Assembly (NCBI RefSeq): GCF_034670005.1
Contig: NZ_JAXMOH010000002.1
Location: 496,001-560,000, forward strand
DNA length: 64,000 nt
Direction of reading: 5' to 3'
From: Thalassobius sp034670005
Lineage (GTDB): Bacteria > Pseudomonadota > Alphaproteobacteria > Rhodobacterales > Rhodobacteraceae
Numbering within the stretch: position 1 is the stretch's first letter; each line of letters opens with the position of its first letter. The translations under genes were made by a program, and so were the position numbers. This document shows, one piece after another, positions 9,111 to 18,268 of this stretch. Below the pieces are notes generated by a model. The model saw nothing but the letters and a program-made list of their open reading frames with translations, was not told the origin of the DNA and made no database searches.

Positions 9111-10340
9111 TTATTGCCGCACCAGCTTGGCCAGCGCCGCGTCCTCGGTCGCCCAGGCGCGCAGCGCGTCGCGGATGCCCGATGCCATGTTGATGCGCCA
9201 TTGCTTGTTCGACAGGTTTTCCAGATCCTTCGGGTTCGACAGGAACCCCACCTCCAGCAGGATCGAAGGAATATCAGCCGCTTTGAGCACCGAAAACCCG
9301 GCCCGGCGCAGCGGACGGTGGTTCATCCGCACCCCGGCCCCGGTGATGCCCTTGATCATCGCCTGCGCCAACCGTTCGGTTCGCGGCTGGGTTTCCTGCC
9401 GCGCCAGATCCATCAGGATATCGGCCACCACGTCATCCTGCCCGGTCAGATCGACACCGGACAGGAGGTCGTCGCGGTCATGCCGTTCGGCCAGTTTGGC
9501 CGAGGCCGCGTCCGAGGCCTGATCGGACAAAAGATGCAGGGTCGCGCCTTTGGCCTGACCTTCGGCCAGAATATCCGCGTGCAGTGACAAAAACACATGA
9601 GCTCCGGCTTCATGTGCCAACGCGACGCGGCGTTCCAGCGACACGAACCGGTCGTCGTCACGGGTCAGGATCACCGAAAATCCGCCGGACCGGACCAGCG
9701 TTTCCTTCAATTCCCGGGCAAAGGTCAGCATCAGGTCCTTTTCGCGATAGCGGTCACGCTCCGCCCCGGGATCAATCCCACCATGCCCCGGATCCAGCAC
9801 CACGACCAAAGGTCCCTGCCCCGGCAATCCCTTGGTGACCGCCCGCGCCACCGGGGCGGGCAGATCCCATCGCGGGTCATAAGGCGCACCGGAGCGGGCG
9901 GCGAAATCCGCCGCATCGGTGGGGGCAAGCGAAACGTCGAGTCGCGCTTCACCGCTTTGCGGCGCAATTTTCATCCCCGCGCTCTCGATCGCATATGGTC
10001 CGGTCAGATCGACCACCATCCGCGACCAACCTGGCCGGAAACTTCCGAACCGCAGATCGCTGGCATTGTCGGCATTCAGCAACACCGGCTTGGTCACACC
10101 GCGCCAGTCCACTTCTCGAAAATCCAGCACCAGCCGCGCCGGCTCGGTAAGGGTATAGGCGCGAAACGGCACCCCCTGGCTCAGCGCAAGCTCTATCTCG
10201 ATCCCGCCGCCCCAACGATCGGTGATTTGGGACTGACCAATCTCTACCCGCGCCAGACCGGACAAGTCCTGCGCAAGTCCCGGAAGGGCCCAAAAGGCCA
10301 GCACTACGGCCAGCCAAAGTTTTCTGATAATACCGCTCAT
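9111..10340 (-). CDS. amiC: N-acetylmuramoyl-L-alanine amidase with AMIN domain
   Basis: A 409-residue secreted zinc amidase (Amidase_3) that removes stem peptides from peptidoglycan, mainly at septation. In order: a signal peptide (MSGIIRKLWLAVVLAFWALPGLAQ), an N-terminal AMIN domain that targets the wall (about 25-140), and the catalytic domain. Zinc ligands are seen in DPGHGGIDPGAE and in SLHAD; the catalytic glutamate is in LLEVGFLSNPKDLE. The start was taken at the ATG giving the signal peptide; the open frame continues 26 codons upstream but without features. It is transcribed toward mrcA, with about 107 bases between the genes. An autoinhibitory insert, seen in enzymes activated by EnvC/NlpD, may occupy the stretch around RHDRDDLLSGVDLTG. 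Confidence 0.93.
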   Translation of the reverse strand: MSGIIRKLWLAVVLAFWALPGLAQDLSGLARVEIGQSQITDRWGGGIEIELALSQGVPFRAYTLTEPARLVLDFREVDWRGVTKPVLLNADNASDLRFGSFRPGWSRMVVDLTGPYAIESAGMKIAPQSGEARLDVSLAPTDAADFAARSGAPYDPRWDLPAPVARAVTKGLPGQGPLVVVLDPGHGGIDPGAERDRYREKDLMLTFARELKETLVRSGGFSVILTRDDDRFVSLERRVALAHEAGAHVFLSLHADILAEGQAKGATLHLLSDQASDAASAKLAERHDRDDLLSGVDLTGQDDVVADILMDLARQETQPRTERLAQAMIKGITGAGVRMNHRPLRRAGFSVLKAADIPSILLEVGFLSNPKDLENLSNKQWRINMASGIRDALRAWATEDAALAKLVRQ

Positions 10341-10451
10341 TTGCCCGTTTCCGGTTGCTCTTTCGGGCACACTACCCCGTTTCGGGCGGATTTGCACGAC
10401 CCTCACGCCCCATTTCATCGTTCTGAAAACACTCGGAAACCGGACTTTCGA

Positions 10452-11600
10452 TTATCTCTGCCGCTGCGCCATGAAGTGTTCCAGCCGTTTCAGACCTTCA
10501 ACGATATCCGCCGTGGCCCGGGCATAGGAAAAACGCAAGGTGCCCGCCCCCCGCAAAGGATCGAAATCCAGCCCCGGCGTCACCGCCACCCCGGCCTTTT
10601 CCAGAATTTCTGCGGCAAAGGCGCGGCTGTCAGAGGTCAGATCGCTGACGTCGGCATAGACATAAAACGCCCCGTCCGGCGGTGCGATCTTGTGAAATCC
10701 CGCTTTCGGCAACCCATCCAGCATCAGCCGGCGATTTTCACGGTAAACGGCCATATTGGCCTCAAGCTCGTCGCCACAATCCATCGCGGCCAGCGCAGCG
10801 ATCTGGCTGGCGTGACTGGGGCAGATGAACATGTTCTGCGCCAGCCGTTCGATCACCCGCACATGCGGTTCCGGCACCACCATCCAGCCGACGCGCCAGC
10901 CGGTCATGCTGAAATACTTGGAAAAGGAATTGATCACATAGCAATCGTCGGTCACCTCCAGCGCGCTGACCGCCTTGGCCTCGTATTCGATACCGTGATA
11001 GATTTCATCGCTGATAAAGGCGATATCGTTGTCGCGGCAGGCCGAAACCAGGGCCTCCATCGCCGGTTTGTTCAGCATGGTACCGGACGGATTGGCGGGC
11101 GAGGCCACCATCAGCCCCCGCAAATCCATAGCCGCAAAATCTGCGGGCACCGGCTGCAACCGGTTTTGCGGCGATGCGGGCAATCCCACCGGCACCAGAT
11201 CCAGCGCGGTCAATATCTGCCGATAAGACGGATATCCCGGTTCACCGATTCCGATCCGGTCGCCGGTATCGAACAAAGCGGTAAAGGCCAGCAAAAACGC
11301 CCCCGACGATCCCGGCGTCACGATCACCCGGTTCCAATCCAGATCAAGGTCGTACCAGTCGCCATACAGCCGGGCGATACGTTTGCGCAATTCAGGTAGA
11401 CCAAGCGCCACGGTATAGCCCATCGCGTCGCCCGTCATCTGCCGGGTCAACGCCTGCCGCGCGCCCTCCGGCGCGCCGGTTCCGGGCTGCCCCACTTCCA
11501 TATGGATGATGTCGCGGCCTGCTTCTTCGGCGGCACGTGCGGCCTCCATCACATCCATCACAATAAAGGGATCGACTTGTGATCGTCTTGAGTTTCGCAT
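10452..11600 (-). CDS. class I/II pyridoxal-phosphate aminotransferase
   Basis: A 382-residue fold-type I PLP aminotransferase. The Schiff-base lysine is in NSFSKYFSMTGWRVGW (about residue 230). The Asp that contacts the pyridine nitrogen is in ISDEIYHGIEY. The Arg that binds the substrate carboxylate is in GTLRFSYAR. The substrate cannot be told from sequence; relatives act on aspartate, tyrosine or methionine-type amino acids. It is divergent from the M48 protease gene, with 64 bases between starts, so the promoters probably overlap. Confidence 0.9.
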   Translation of the reverse strand: MRNSRRSQVDPFIVMDVMEAARAAEEAGRDIIHMEVGQPGTGAPEGARQALTRQMTGDAMGYTVALGLPELRKRIARLYGDWYDLDLDWNRVIVTPGSSGAFLLAFTALFDTGDRIGIGEPGYPSYRQILTALDLVPVGLPASPQNRLQPVPADFAAMDLRGLMVASPANPSGTMLNKPAMEALVSACRDNDIAFISDEIYHGIEYEAKAVSALEVTDDCYVINSFSKYFSMTGWRVGWMVVPEPHVRVIERLAQNMFICPSHASQIAALAAMDCGDELEANMAVYRENRRLMLDGLPKAGFHKIAPPDGAFYVYADVSDLTSDSRAFAAEILEKAGVAVTPGLDFDPLRGAGTLRFSYARATADIVEGLKRLEHFMAQRQR

Positions 11601-11664
11601 CGGTTGTTCCCTATGCTGCGCTGAGAGTGAAGAGCTAATTCATCCCGAAACAGGCGCGCCGTCA

Positions 11665-12996
11665 ATGCATCCTCTTTTACGCATCCTCGCCGTTTGGGCG
11701 GTTTTGCTGACGCATGCCCTTCCGGCGCAGGCGGTGACGCTGCTGCGCGATGCGGATATCGAATATGCGCTTGGTGAAATCGCCCGTCCGATATTGAATG
11801 CCGCGGGATTGCCTGCGGGGTCGGTCAATGTAGTGGTGATCAAGGATAGCAGCCTGAACGCCTTTGTCATTGATCACCGTCACATCTTCATCCATTCGGG
11901 GTTGCTGCTGAAGCTGAAGTCAGCAGACGAGTTACAGGCCGTGCTGGCACATGAAGCGGCGCATATCGCCAATGGCCATATCTCAAGGCGTTTTGCAAAT
12001 ATGCGGATGGCCAATACGATCACCGGGCTGGGCATGGCCCTGGCGGCGACCGCGGCGGCGTCTGGGGCTGATGCGCGCGCAGCAGGTGCGCTAAGCCTCG
12101 GGCTGGGCAGTTCGGCAAACCGCATGTTCATGTCCCACACCCGTGCCGAAGAAAGCGCCGCCGACAGTTCAGCGTTGCGCTATATGGTGTCTGCGGGGGC
12201 CGATCCCAAAGCAATGCTGGGTGTGCTCGATATCTTTCGCGGTCAGGAAATGCTGAATGTCAGTCGTCAGGACCCGTATGCCCGCACTCATCCTTTGTCA
12301 CGGGACCGGCTGCGAGCGGTGAAAGCCCTTGCGCAGACGGCCAAGACGAAACCCGGCGGCACCGCCAACAGTACCTATTGGTTCGCCCGGGCGCAGGGCA
12401 AGCTGTCGGCCTTTTTGCGTGCGCCCAGCTGGACCTTGCGCCGGGCCGGGTCCAGCGCCAGCGCCGATATCGCGCTGATGCGGCAGGCAGTCGCTTATCA
12501 TCGCCAACCCGATAGCGCCAAGGCGCAGGCCGCGATCCGTAAATTGATCGCGCTGCGTCCCAATGATCCATTCGTGCATGATTTACACGGCCAGATCCTG
12601 CTGGAAAGCCGCAACGCCAGGGCGGCCGTCGCCGCTTATGGCCGTGCCGCAGCGCTGGCGCCAACCAATGCCCTGATCCTCGGTGGTCAGGGCCGCGCCT
12701 TGTTGGCAGTGGGCAATCCGGCACAGGCACGCAACGTGCTGGAAAAAGCCCGTGCCCGGGATTTTTCCGACGCACGGGTGCTTCGCGATCTGGCCACCGC
12801 CTATGCCCAGACCGGCAATACCGGCATGGCGTCGGTGCTGACTGCGGAACGCTATGCGCTTGCCGGTCGTTTTAAAGATGCACGAATTCACGCTGAACGC
12901 GCAGCGGGCCTTTTACCGCGCGGTTCCGCCCCTTGGCTTCGGTCGCAGGATGTGCTCTCTGCTGCCGAGGCCCAAGCCAGCAAAAGGAAGAAATAA
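11665..12996 (+). CDS. BepA-like periplasmic M48 metalloprotease with TPR
   Basis: A 443-residue secreted M48 protease. The signal peptide is MHPLLRILAVWAVLLTHALPAQA. The HEXXH zinc motif lies in LAHEAAHIANGH (about residue 94), with the third ligand glutamate in RAEESAADSSALRY. A C-terminal helical part (about 270-440) has TPR-like repeats. This domain order is that of BepA/YfgC, which assists or degrades outer-membrane proteins such as LptD. It is the first gene of a tight operon: its stop TAA overlaps the ATG of the DsbA-like gene. The context therefore also says envelope protein quality control. The frame is open upstream; I chose the ATG that gives the signal peptide. Confidence 0.92.
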   Translation: MHPLLRILAVWAVLLTHALPAQAVTLLRDADIEYALGEIARPILNAAGLPAGSVNVVVIKDSSLNAFVIDHRHIFIHSGLLLKLKSADELQAVLAHEAAHIANGHISRRFANMRMANTITGLGMALAATAAASGADARAAGALSLGLGSSANRMFMSHTRAEESAADSSALRYMVSAGADPKAMLGVLDIFRGQEMLNVSRQDPYARTHPLSRDRLRAVKALAQTAKTKPGGTANSTYWFARAQGKLSAFLRAPSWTLRRAGSSASADIALMRQAVAYHRQPDSAKAQAAIRKLIALRPNDPFVHDLHGQILLESRNARAAVAAYGRAAALAPTNALILGGQGRALLAVGNPAQARNVLEKARARDFSDARVLRDLATAYAQTGNTGMASVLTAERYALAGRFKDARIHAERAAGLLPRGSAPWLRSQDVLSAAEAQASKRKK

Positions 12997-13742
12997 TGAA
13001 GAAGTTCCTCGCCACAGTCGCGTTTTCCACCCTGGCCCTGCCGGCCCAGGCCTTCGATATTACCACCATGGACGATCAGGAACGTTCGACTTTCCGCGCC
13101 GAAGTACGTGCCTATCTACTGGAAAATCCAGAAGTTATTCTGGAAGCTTACCAGATTTTCGAACAGCGTCAGGCGGCCGCCGAAGCGCAGAAGGATGAAA
13201 CCATGATCGCGGCGCATGGCGACGCGATCTATAACGACGACCGGGCCTGGGTTGGCGGCAACCCCGAAGGCGACATAACGCTGGTCGAATTCATGGACTA
13301 TCGTTGCGGCTATTGCCGCAAGGCGCATAGCGAAGTGTCTGAACTGGTCGCAACCGACGGTAATATTCGCTATATCGTGAAAGAATTCCCGATCCTGGGC
13401 GATGAATCGGTGCTGGCATCGCGCTTTGCCATTGCGACCAAACTGGTTGCGGGCGACGAGGCCTATAAGAAAGCTTATGACGCGCTGATCACATTCCGCG
13501 GCAATATCGGTCAGAAATCGCTGGCGCGTCTGGCTGAAACACTGGATCTGGACGGCGACGCGATCATCGCGCAGATGAACAGCCCCGAAGTCAACCAGTT
13601 GATCGGCGACAATCACCAGTTGGCGCAAAGCATGGGGATCAGTGGCACCCCAACCTTTATCTTGGGCGACCAGATGCTGCGTGGATACGTGCCGTTGGCC
13701 AATATGATGGAACTGGTCGCGTCGGTCCGGGAAGAAAAGTGA
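12996..13742 (+). CDS. DsbA/Com1-family periplasmic thiol oxidoreductase
   Basis: A 248-residue secreted thioredoxin-fold protein with signal peptide MKKFLATVAFSTLALPAQA. The active site CGYC lies in EFMDYRCGYCRKAHSE (about residue 108). The cis-proline loop is GISGTPTFILGD. An N-terminal helical extension (ERSTFRAEVRAYLLENPEVILEA) is of the kind seen in Com1/DsbA-like proteins. It likely forms disulfides in exported proteins. The start overlaps the protease stop (TAATG) and has an AAGGAAG ribosome binding site. The end overlaps the next gene by four bases (GTGA). Confidence 0.92.
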   Translation: MKKFLATVAFSTLALPAQAFDITTMDDQERSTFRAEVRAYLLENPEVILEAYQIFEQRQAAAEAQKDETMIAAHGDAIYNDDRAWVGGNPEGDITLVEFMDYRCGYCRKAHSEVSELVATDGNIRYIVKEFPILGDESVLASRFAIATKLVAGDEAYKKAYDALITFRGNIGQKSLARLAETLDLDGDAIIAQMNSPEVNQLIGDNHQLAQSMGISGTPTFILGDQMLRGYVPLANMMELVASVREEK

Positions 13743-14236
13743 CACGGGCAATTGCGGCGGGGCTGCTGGCGGTCCTTTTATCGGGGACCGCGCAGGCCGA
13801 CACTGTGTCATCGACCGATCCCGCCTTTGCCGCAGAGCTGCGCGCAGCTCTGCTGGCCGATCCCGAACCGATCTGGCGCGCCTTCAATCCCCCTGCCCCC
13901 AGCGACCGGGAAAATATTGACCGCGACCTGGCGCGATTGGCGGCCGCAGCAGGCCAGCTTTTCGATCCGGACGCCACCATGATCGGATCGCCCGGATCCA
14001 AACACCCGCTGGCGCTGTTCGTGCGGCCCGGCTGTCCCGATTGCGAGAAAGCCAAAAACGACCTGAAAGATCTGGCAGCAGTGATCGACCTGCGCGTCAC
14101 TTTCATCGACATCACCCGGCAAGCCGGGCTTGCCGACCGGATCGGGGTGGATATGGCGCCGAGCTATGTATTGCCCGACATGATCGTACGTGGCCATGTG
14201 CCTGCGGTCGTGATCAGGAAATATCTGTCGAAATAG
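13739..14236 (+). CDS. small periplasmic thioredoxin-like protein (CPDC)
   Basis: A 165-residue protein starting at a GTG coupled to the DsbA-like gene (GTGA overlap). It has a signal peptide (MTRAIAAGLLAVLLSGTAQA). A helical region resembling the N-terminal extension of the preceding protein follows (AAELRAALLADPEPIWRAF). A short thioredoxin fold then has the motif FVRPGCPDCEKAK (CPDC, about residue 100) and a proline loop VDMAPSYVLPDMIVRGHVP. It looks like a reductive or isomerising partner of the DsbA-like protein. I do not recognise a named family. Confidence 0.8.
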   Translation: MTRAIAAGLLAVLLSGTAQADTVSSTDPAFAAELRAALLADPEPIWRAFNPPAPSDRENIDRDLARLAAAAGQLFDPDATMIGSPGSKHPLALFVRPGCPDCEKAKNDLKDLAAVIDLRVTFIDITRQAGLADRIGVDMAPSYVLPDMIVRGHVPAVVIRKYLSK

Positions 14237-14297
14237 GGCTATATCCCAGACAAGAGATAGCCTGCGAAATGGCGTAGCACCGTCAGAACTGCGCAGG

Positions 14298-15425
14298 TTA
14301 TTCCGCGGCGTCGGGCGTCTGATCCGCCTCGATCACTTCGGCGCGCTTTTCGACCTCTTCGACGATATGGTCGATCATTCGGTCGTTGGACATCTTGTGA
14401 CTGGCCTTGCCCGCGAGATACACCATGCCGGACCCAGCCCCGCCGCCGGTGAACCCGACATCCGTCATCAACGCTTCGCCGGGCCCGTTCACGACGCAGC
14501 CAATGATCGACAGGCTCATCGGTGTCTTGATATGTTCCAGCCGCTTTTCCAGCGCTTCAACGGTCTTGATCACGTCGAAGCCCTGCCGCGCACAGCTGGG
14601 GCAGGAAATGATATTGACGCCGCGATGGCGCAGGCCCAGCGTTTTCAGGATTTCATACCCGACTTTGACCTCTTCCACCGGATCGGCCGACAGGCTGACC
14701 CGGATCGTGTCGCCAATCCCCATCCACAGCAAGTTGCCCAGCCCGATAGCCGATTTGATCGTGCCCGACATCAACCCACCGGCTTCGGTGATACCCAGAT
14801 GGATCGGCGCGTCGGTCTGATCTGCGAGTTGCTGATAGGCGGCCGCGGCCATGAACACGTCAGACGCCTTCACGCTGATCTTGAATTCGTGAAAATCGTG
14901 ATCCTGCAGGATGCGGATGTGATCCATGCCACTTTCGACCATCGCGTCGGGACAGGGTTCGCCGTATTTTTCCAGAAGGTGCTTTTCCAGGCTCCCGGCA
15001 TTGACGCCGATGCGGATCGAACAGTTGTGATCGCGCGCCGCGTTGATCACTTCCTTGACCCGCTTTTCATCGCCGATATTTCCGGGATTGATGCGCAGGC
15101 AGGCCGCGCCCGCCTCGGCGCTTTCTATTCCGCGTTTGTAATGGAAATGGATGTCGGCGACGATTGGCACCGGGCTTTCGCGCACGATTTCTTTCAACGC
15201 CTTGGAACTCGCTTCGTCCGGGACCGAAACCCGTACGATATCCGCACCCGCCTCGGCGGCACGCTGAACCTGTTCCACCGTCGCCCTGACATCCGAGGTA
15301 ATGGTATTAGTCATCGTCTGCACCGAAATCGGCGCATCACCACCGACCGGCACGTTGCCGACATGTATCTTACGGCTTTCACGACGGTAGATATTGCGCC
15401 ACGGGCGGATGTGGTTCAGCGACAT
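14298..15425 (-). CDS. ispG: 4-hydroxy-3-methylbut-2-en-1-yl diphosphate synthase
   Basis: A 375-residue 4Fe-4S enzyme of the MEP isoprenoid pathway, which converts MEcPP to HMBPP. The N-terminal TIM barrel is visible (PISVQTMTNTITSD, ADIHFHYKRGIE, CLRINPGNIGD). The cluster cysteines are in ISCPSCARQGFD and in IIGCVVNGPGEA. It has the short bacterial form, with no insert domain. I chose the ATG preceded by AGAGGG; another ATG lies six codons upstream. It lies downstream of the RodZ-like gene on the same strand. Confidence 0.96.
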   Translation of the reverse strand: MSLNHIRPWRNIYRRESRKIHVGNVPVGGDAPISVQTMTNTITSDVRATVEQVQRAAEAGADIVRVSVPDEASSKALKEIVRESPVPIVADIHFHYKRGIESAEAGAACLRINPGNIGDEKRVKEVINAARDHNCSIRIGVNAGSLEKHLLEKYGEPCPDAMVESGMDHIRILQDHDFHEFKISVKASDVFMAAAAYQQLADQTDAPIHLGITEAGGLMSGTIKSAIGLGNLLWMGIGDTIRVSLSADPVEEVKVGYEILKTLGLRHRGVNIISCPSCARQGFDVIKTVEALEKRLEHIKTPMSLSIIGCVVNGPGEALMTDVGFTGGGAGSGMVYLAGKASHKMSNDRMIDHIVEEVEKRAEVIEADQTPDAAE

Positions 15426-15497
15426 GGAAGGAACCCTCTGCATTTGCAGGCAAGGACATAGGCCATCCCCTGCCCCCCTGCAACCGGATCAACCGTT

Positions 15498-16718
15498 TCA
15501 GTCGAGGTTTTGGCAGAACGGTACAATCGATTCGCCACGCAGATCGGCGACGATTTTCGCAATATCGCGGTCGGCATCGAAATCAGCGACCTGATAGGTG
15601 GCATTCAGATGATCGACTGACAACGCCAGCTTCGACGTGACGGACCCGCGCGATCCAGCCGGTCCCCGCGTGGTGCCATCCACCGCGAAATAGATCGAAC
15701 CGCTGTCACCGACCCGGATCGTATGCGGCTGTTCGGTCTGCGCCACGGTGTAAGTATCGCAGGGCTCCATGATGCCTTCGAAAACGGAGGTTCCGTCAGC
15801 AGTCTGCACCCGGACCCAAGACGGCCGAGCGGCCACGATCGTCACCCCATCGCCCAGACGTTCGACAACTTGTGGAAGGTCCGATGCAGGCTGCGCCGCC
15901 GGTTCGGGATCGGCAAAAGCCGTATCGAACTGATCCGGCGTTTCAGGCACGAAACTGCCAACGCTGCTGGGATCGAGGGTGGAAATCGGTGCATCGCGCG
16001 CCACCAGAACCGGCACATCCAGCGCCTGCGGCCGGTACAACCGGTCCAGAGCTTCCGACGGAGGCGTGAACGCACCGCTTTGCACCACGCCTTCACCGGT
16101 CGTCGTCGATCGGGACGTCGACAGCGGATCGAGATCGGCCAGAACGTCGGGGGTGTTTTCAACCGGAGCGAATTGCACCCGTTGAATTTCGTTCAACACG
16201 GTCCATCCGCCAAACCCGATACCGCCAATCAACGCCAGCAGGACCAGTGACGATCCAATTGCGCCGGGTTCGATATTGGCAAAGAAACCTTCCTTGACCG
16301 GAGCAAAGGGGGTGGTCGGCGCACTGAAGGGATCGCGGTCGCCCCGAGCGACCAATGGCACGTCTTTCGATGCTTTCCGGCTGGAGGCTTCGGCGGACAT
16401 GCCATGTGCGGTTGAAAAACCGCTTTCTTCACAAAAGCGGCTGAATGCTTCTTCCGGATCCATCCCGAGATAGCGGGCGTAAGAACGGACATACCCGGCG
16501 ATAAAGCCGGGCGTGTCAAAAACCGATGGGTCGGCATTTTCGATCGCAGCAATATAGGCGGCTTTGATCCGAAGTTCCCGTTGCACATCGAGCAGCGATT
16601 TTCCTAACGTGGCCCGTTCGCCGCGCATGACATCGCCCAGACGCATTTCGAAATCGTCGAACCCTCTTGGCCCGGTATTCGCGTCGTCTGACACCTTTGG
16701 TGTTTTTCGCCTGATCAT
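15498..16718 (-). CDS. RodZ-like membrane protein (HTH_25 + DUF4115)
   Basis: A 406-residue single-pass membrane protein. The cytoplasmic N-terminus has a helix-turn-helix of the RodZ type (LGDVMRGERATLGKSLLDVQRELRIKAA; YLGMDPEEAFSRF). A transmembrane segment (GSSLVLLALIGGIGFGGWTVL, about residue 180) is followed by a low-complexity linker. A C-terminal DUF4115 beta domain follows (VRVQTADGTSVFEGIM, DSGSIYFAVDG). RodZ links MreB to the elongation machinery; a role in cell shape is likely. The start is ATG or a GTG two codons upstream (16724). As in many relatives it precedes ispG. Confidence 0.88.
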   Translation of the reverse strand: MIRRKTPKVSDDANTGPRGFDDFEMRLGDVMRGERATLGKSLLDVQRELRIKAAYIAAIENADPSVFDTPGFIAGYVRSYARYLGMDPEEAFSRFCEESGFSTAHGMSAEASSRKASKDVPLVARGDRDPFSAPTTPFAPVKEGFFANIEPGAIGSSLVLLALIGGIGFGGWTVLNEIQRVQFAPVENTPDVLADLDPLSTSRSTTTGEGVVQSGAFTPPSEALDRLYRPQALDVPVLVARDAPISTLDPSSVGSFVPETPDQFDTAFADPEPAAQPASDLPQVVERLGDGVTIVAARPSWVRVQTADGTSVFEGIMEPCDTYTVAQTEQPHTIRVGDSGSIYFAVDGTTRGPAGSRGSVTSKLALSVDHLNATYQVADFDADRDIAKIVADLRGESIVPFCQNLD

Positions 16719-16813
16719 CCCCACTGCCCTACCTGCCGATTCGCTTACCGAACCAATCGATTCGAGACGCGACCTTTGTTTATATCAGCGTAGCACATGG
16801 CAAGTTTTTTTAC

Positions 16814-16825
16814 ACCACATGTGGT
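16814..16825. terminator. palindrome behind hemA, possible terminator
   Basis: A perfect palindrome ACCACATGTGGT starts two bases past the hemA stop. It is followed by TTTTAG on the plus strand and flanked by TTTTTTTA on its other side. It could end hemA transcripts or be a protein site. Confidence 0.35.
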
Positions 16826-16826
16826 T

Positions 16827-18050
16827 TTAGGCACTCATTTCGGCACGATTCAGCGCACATTGCGACCAAAGATCGTCAAGGGCACGGACCAGCTTGTCCA
16901 TTTCGTCCGGGCCATGGACCGGCGATGGGGTAAACCGAAGCCGCTCGGTCCCGCGCGGAACGGTGGGATAATTGATCGGCTGAACATAGATGCCGAATTG
17001 TTCCAACAACATATCGGACAGTTGTTTGGTGTGGACCGGATCGCCGACAATCACCGGAACGATATGTGATCCATGGTCAATGATCGGAAGCCCCATGCCC
17101 TTCAGCCGGGTCTTGAGAATCCGGGCTTGGGTTTGGTGACGGTCTCGACGTTCCTGATCGGTTTTCAGATGCGCAACCGAGGCCGCCGCACCAGCGGCAA
17201 TGGCCGGTGCCAAAGACGTGGTGAAGATGAAACCCGGCGCATAGGACCGCACCGCGTCACACATTTTGGCCGACGCGGCAATATAACCGCCCATCACGCC
17301 ATAAGCCTTGGCCAGTGTTCCATTGATGATGTCGATACGATGGGCCAGCCGGTCGCGTTCGGTAACACCGCCGCCGCGGGGGCCATACATGCCGACGGCA
17401 TGGACTTCGTCGATATAGGTCAGCGCGTTGAATTCGTCGGCCAGATCGCAGATTGCTTCGATCGGGCCGAAATCGCCGTCCATCGAGTAGACCGATTCGA
17501 AGGCGATCAGCTTAGGCGCTTCGGGATCGTCGGCGGCCAACAATTCGCGCAGGTGCTCGACGTCATTGTGGCGGAACACGCGCTTGGCACCGCCGTTCCG
17601 GCGCACGCCCTCGATCATCGAGGCGTGGTTCAACTCGTCCGAATAGATGATCAGGCCGGGGAACAGTTTCGGCAGGGTCGATAGCGTCGCGTCATTGGCG
17701 ATATAGGCGGAGGTAAACAGCAGCGCAGCTTCTTTGCCGTGCAGATCGGCCAGTTCCGCCTCCAGCCGTTTGTGATAAACTGTGGTGCCCGAAATATTCC
17801 GGGTGCCGCCCGATCCCGCGCCGGTCGCATCAAGCGCTTCGTGCATCGCCTCCAGAACGACCGGATGCTGGCCCATGCCCAGATAATCATTGCCGCACCA
17901 CACAGTGATCGATTTTTGCGTGCCGTCAGGACGGGTCCAGAGCGCGTGCGGAAAATTTCCGTTTTCCCGTTCGATATCGATGAAGGTCCGATACCGTCCC
18001 TCTTCGTGCAGACTGTTGAGGGCTTCGTCGAGCTTGGCCGAGTAATCCAC
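16827..18050 (-). CDS. hemA: 5-aminolevulinate synthase
   Basis: A 407-residue PLP enzyme that condenses glycine and succinyl-CoA to 5-aminolevulinate, the first step of tetrapyrrole synthesis in alphaproteobacteria (Shemin path). Typical segments: VWCGNDYLGMGQHP, GSGGTRNISGTTVYHKRLE, YIDEVHAVGMYGPRGGG. The catalytic lysine is in GTLAKAYGVMGGYI (about residue 248), and TSLAPAIAAGAAAS follows. Length is normal. An FNR-type site lies about 137-150 bases upstream. FnrL control of hemA is established in Rhodobacter, so oxygen regulation is likely here. Confidence 0.97.
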   Translation of the reverse strand: MDYSAKLDEALNSLHEEGRYRTFIDIERENGNFPHALWTRPDGTQKSITVWCGNDYLGMGQHPVVLEAMHEALDATGAGSGGTRNISGTTVYHKRLEAELADLHGKEAALLFTSAYIANDATLSTLPKLFPGLIIYSDELNHASMIEGVRRNGGAKRVFRHNDVEHLRELLAADDPEAPKLIAFESVYSMDGDFGPIEAICDLADEFNALTYIDEVHAVGMYGPRGGGVTERDRLAHRIDIINGTLAKAYGVMGGYIAASAKMCDAVRSYAPGFIFTTSLAPAIAAGAAASVAHLKTDQERRDRHQTQARILKTRLKGMGLPIIDHGSHIVPVIVGDPVHTKQLSDMLLEQFGIYVQPINYPTVPRGTERLRFTPSPVHGPDEMDKLVRALDDLWSQCALNRAEMSA

Positions 18051-18186
18051 GTCTTTGATCCTTCTCCTTGGCTCGGCGTAGTATGCGCGTTTCCACCGGG
18101 CTTGTCCTGTTCGAACATATTCAAGAAATTGTTATAGTCTGAGTGCGGTTCCGGCGAAAGGTAACAATTTGACGCTTCTGCATTCC

Positions 18187-18200
18187 TTGACTTGCATCAA
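18187..18200. promoter_or_regulatory. FNR/FnrL-type site between hemA and M20 dipeptidase
   Basis: TTGACTTGCATCAA matches TTGAY-N4-RTCAA. It lies in the 218-base divergent region, 137 bases from the hemA start and 69 bases from the dipeptidase start. Confidence 0.7.
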
Positions 18201-18268
18201 GCCCGGCTATGATGACAATCGGGTGGCGCGGCCACGTCCGCCGCAAAATCAAACCTGCAGGAGCCCCC

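Noticed and set aside
9597..11399. Long plus-strand open frame of about 600 codons opposite the amidase and aminotransferase genes
   Set aside because: It is the antisense shadow of two well-supported genes, lacks any motif and has no ribosome binding site.
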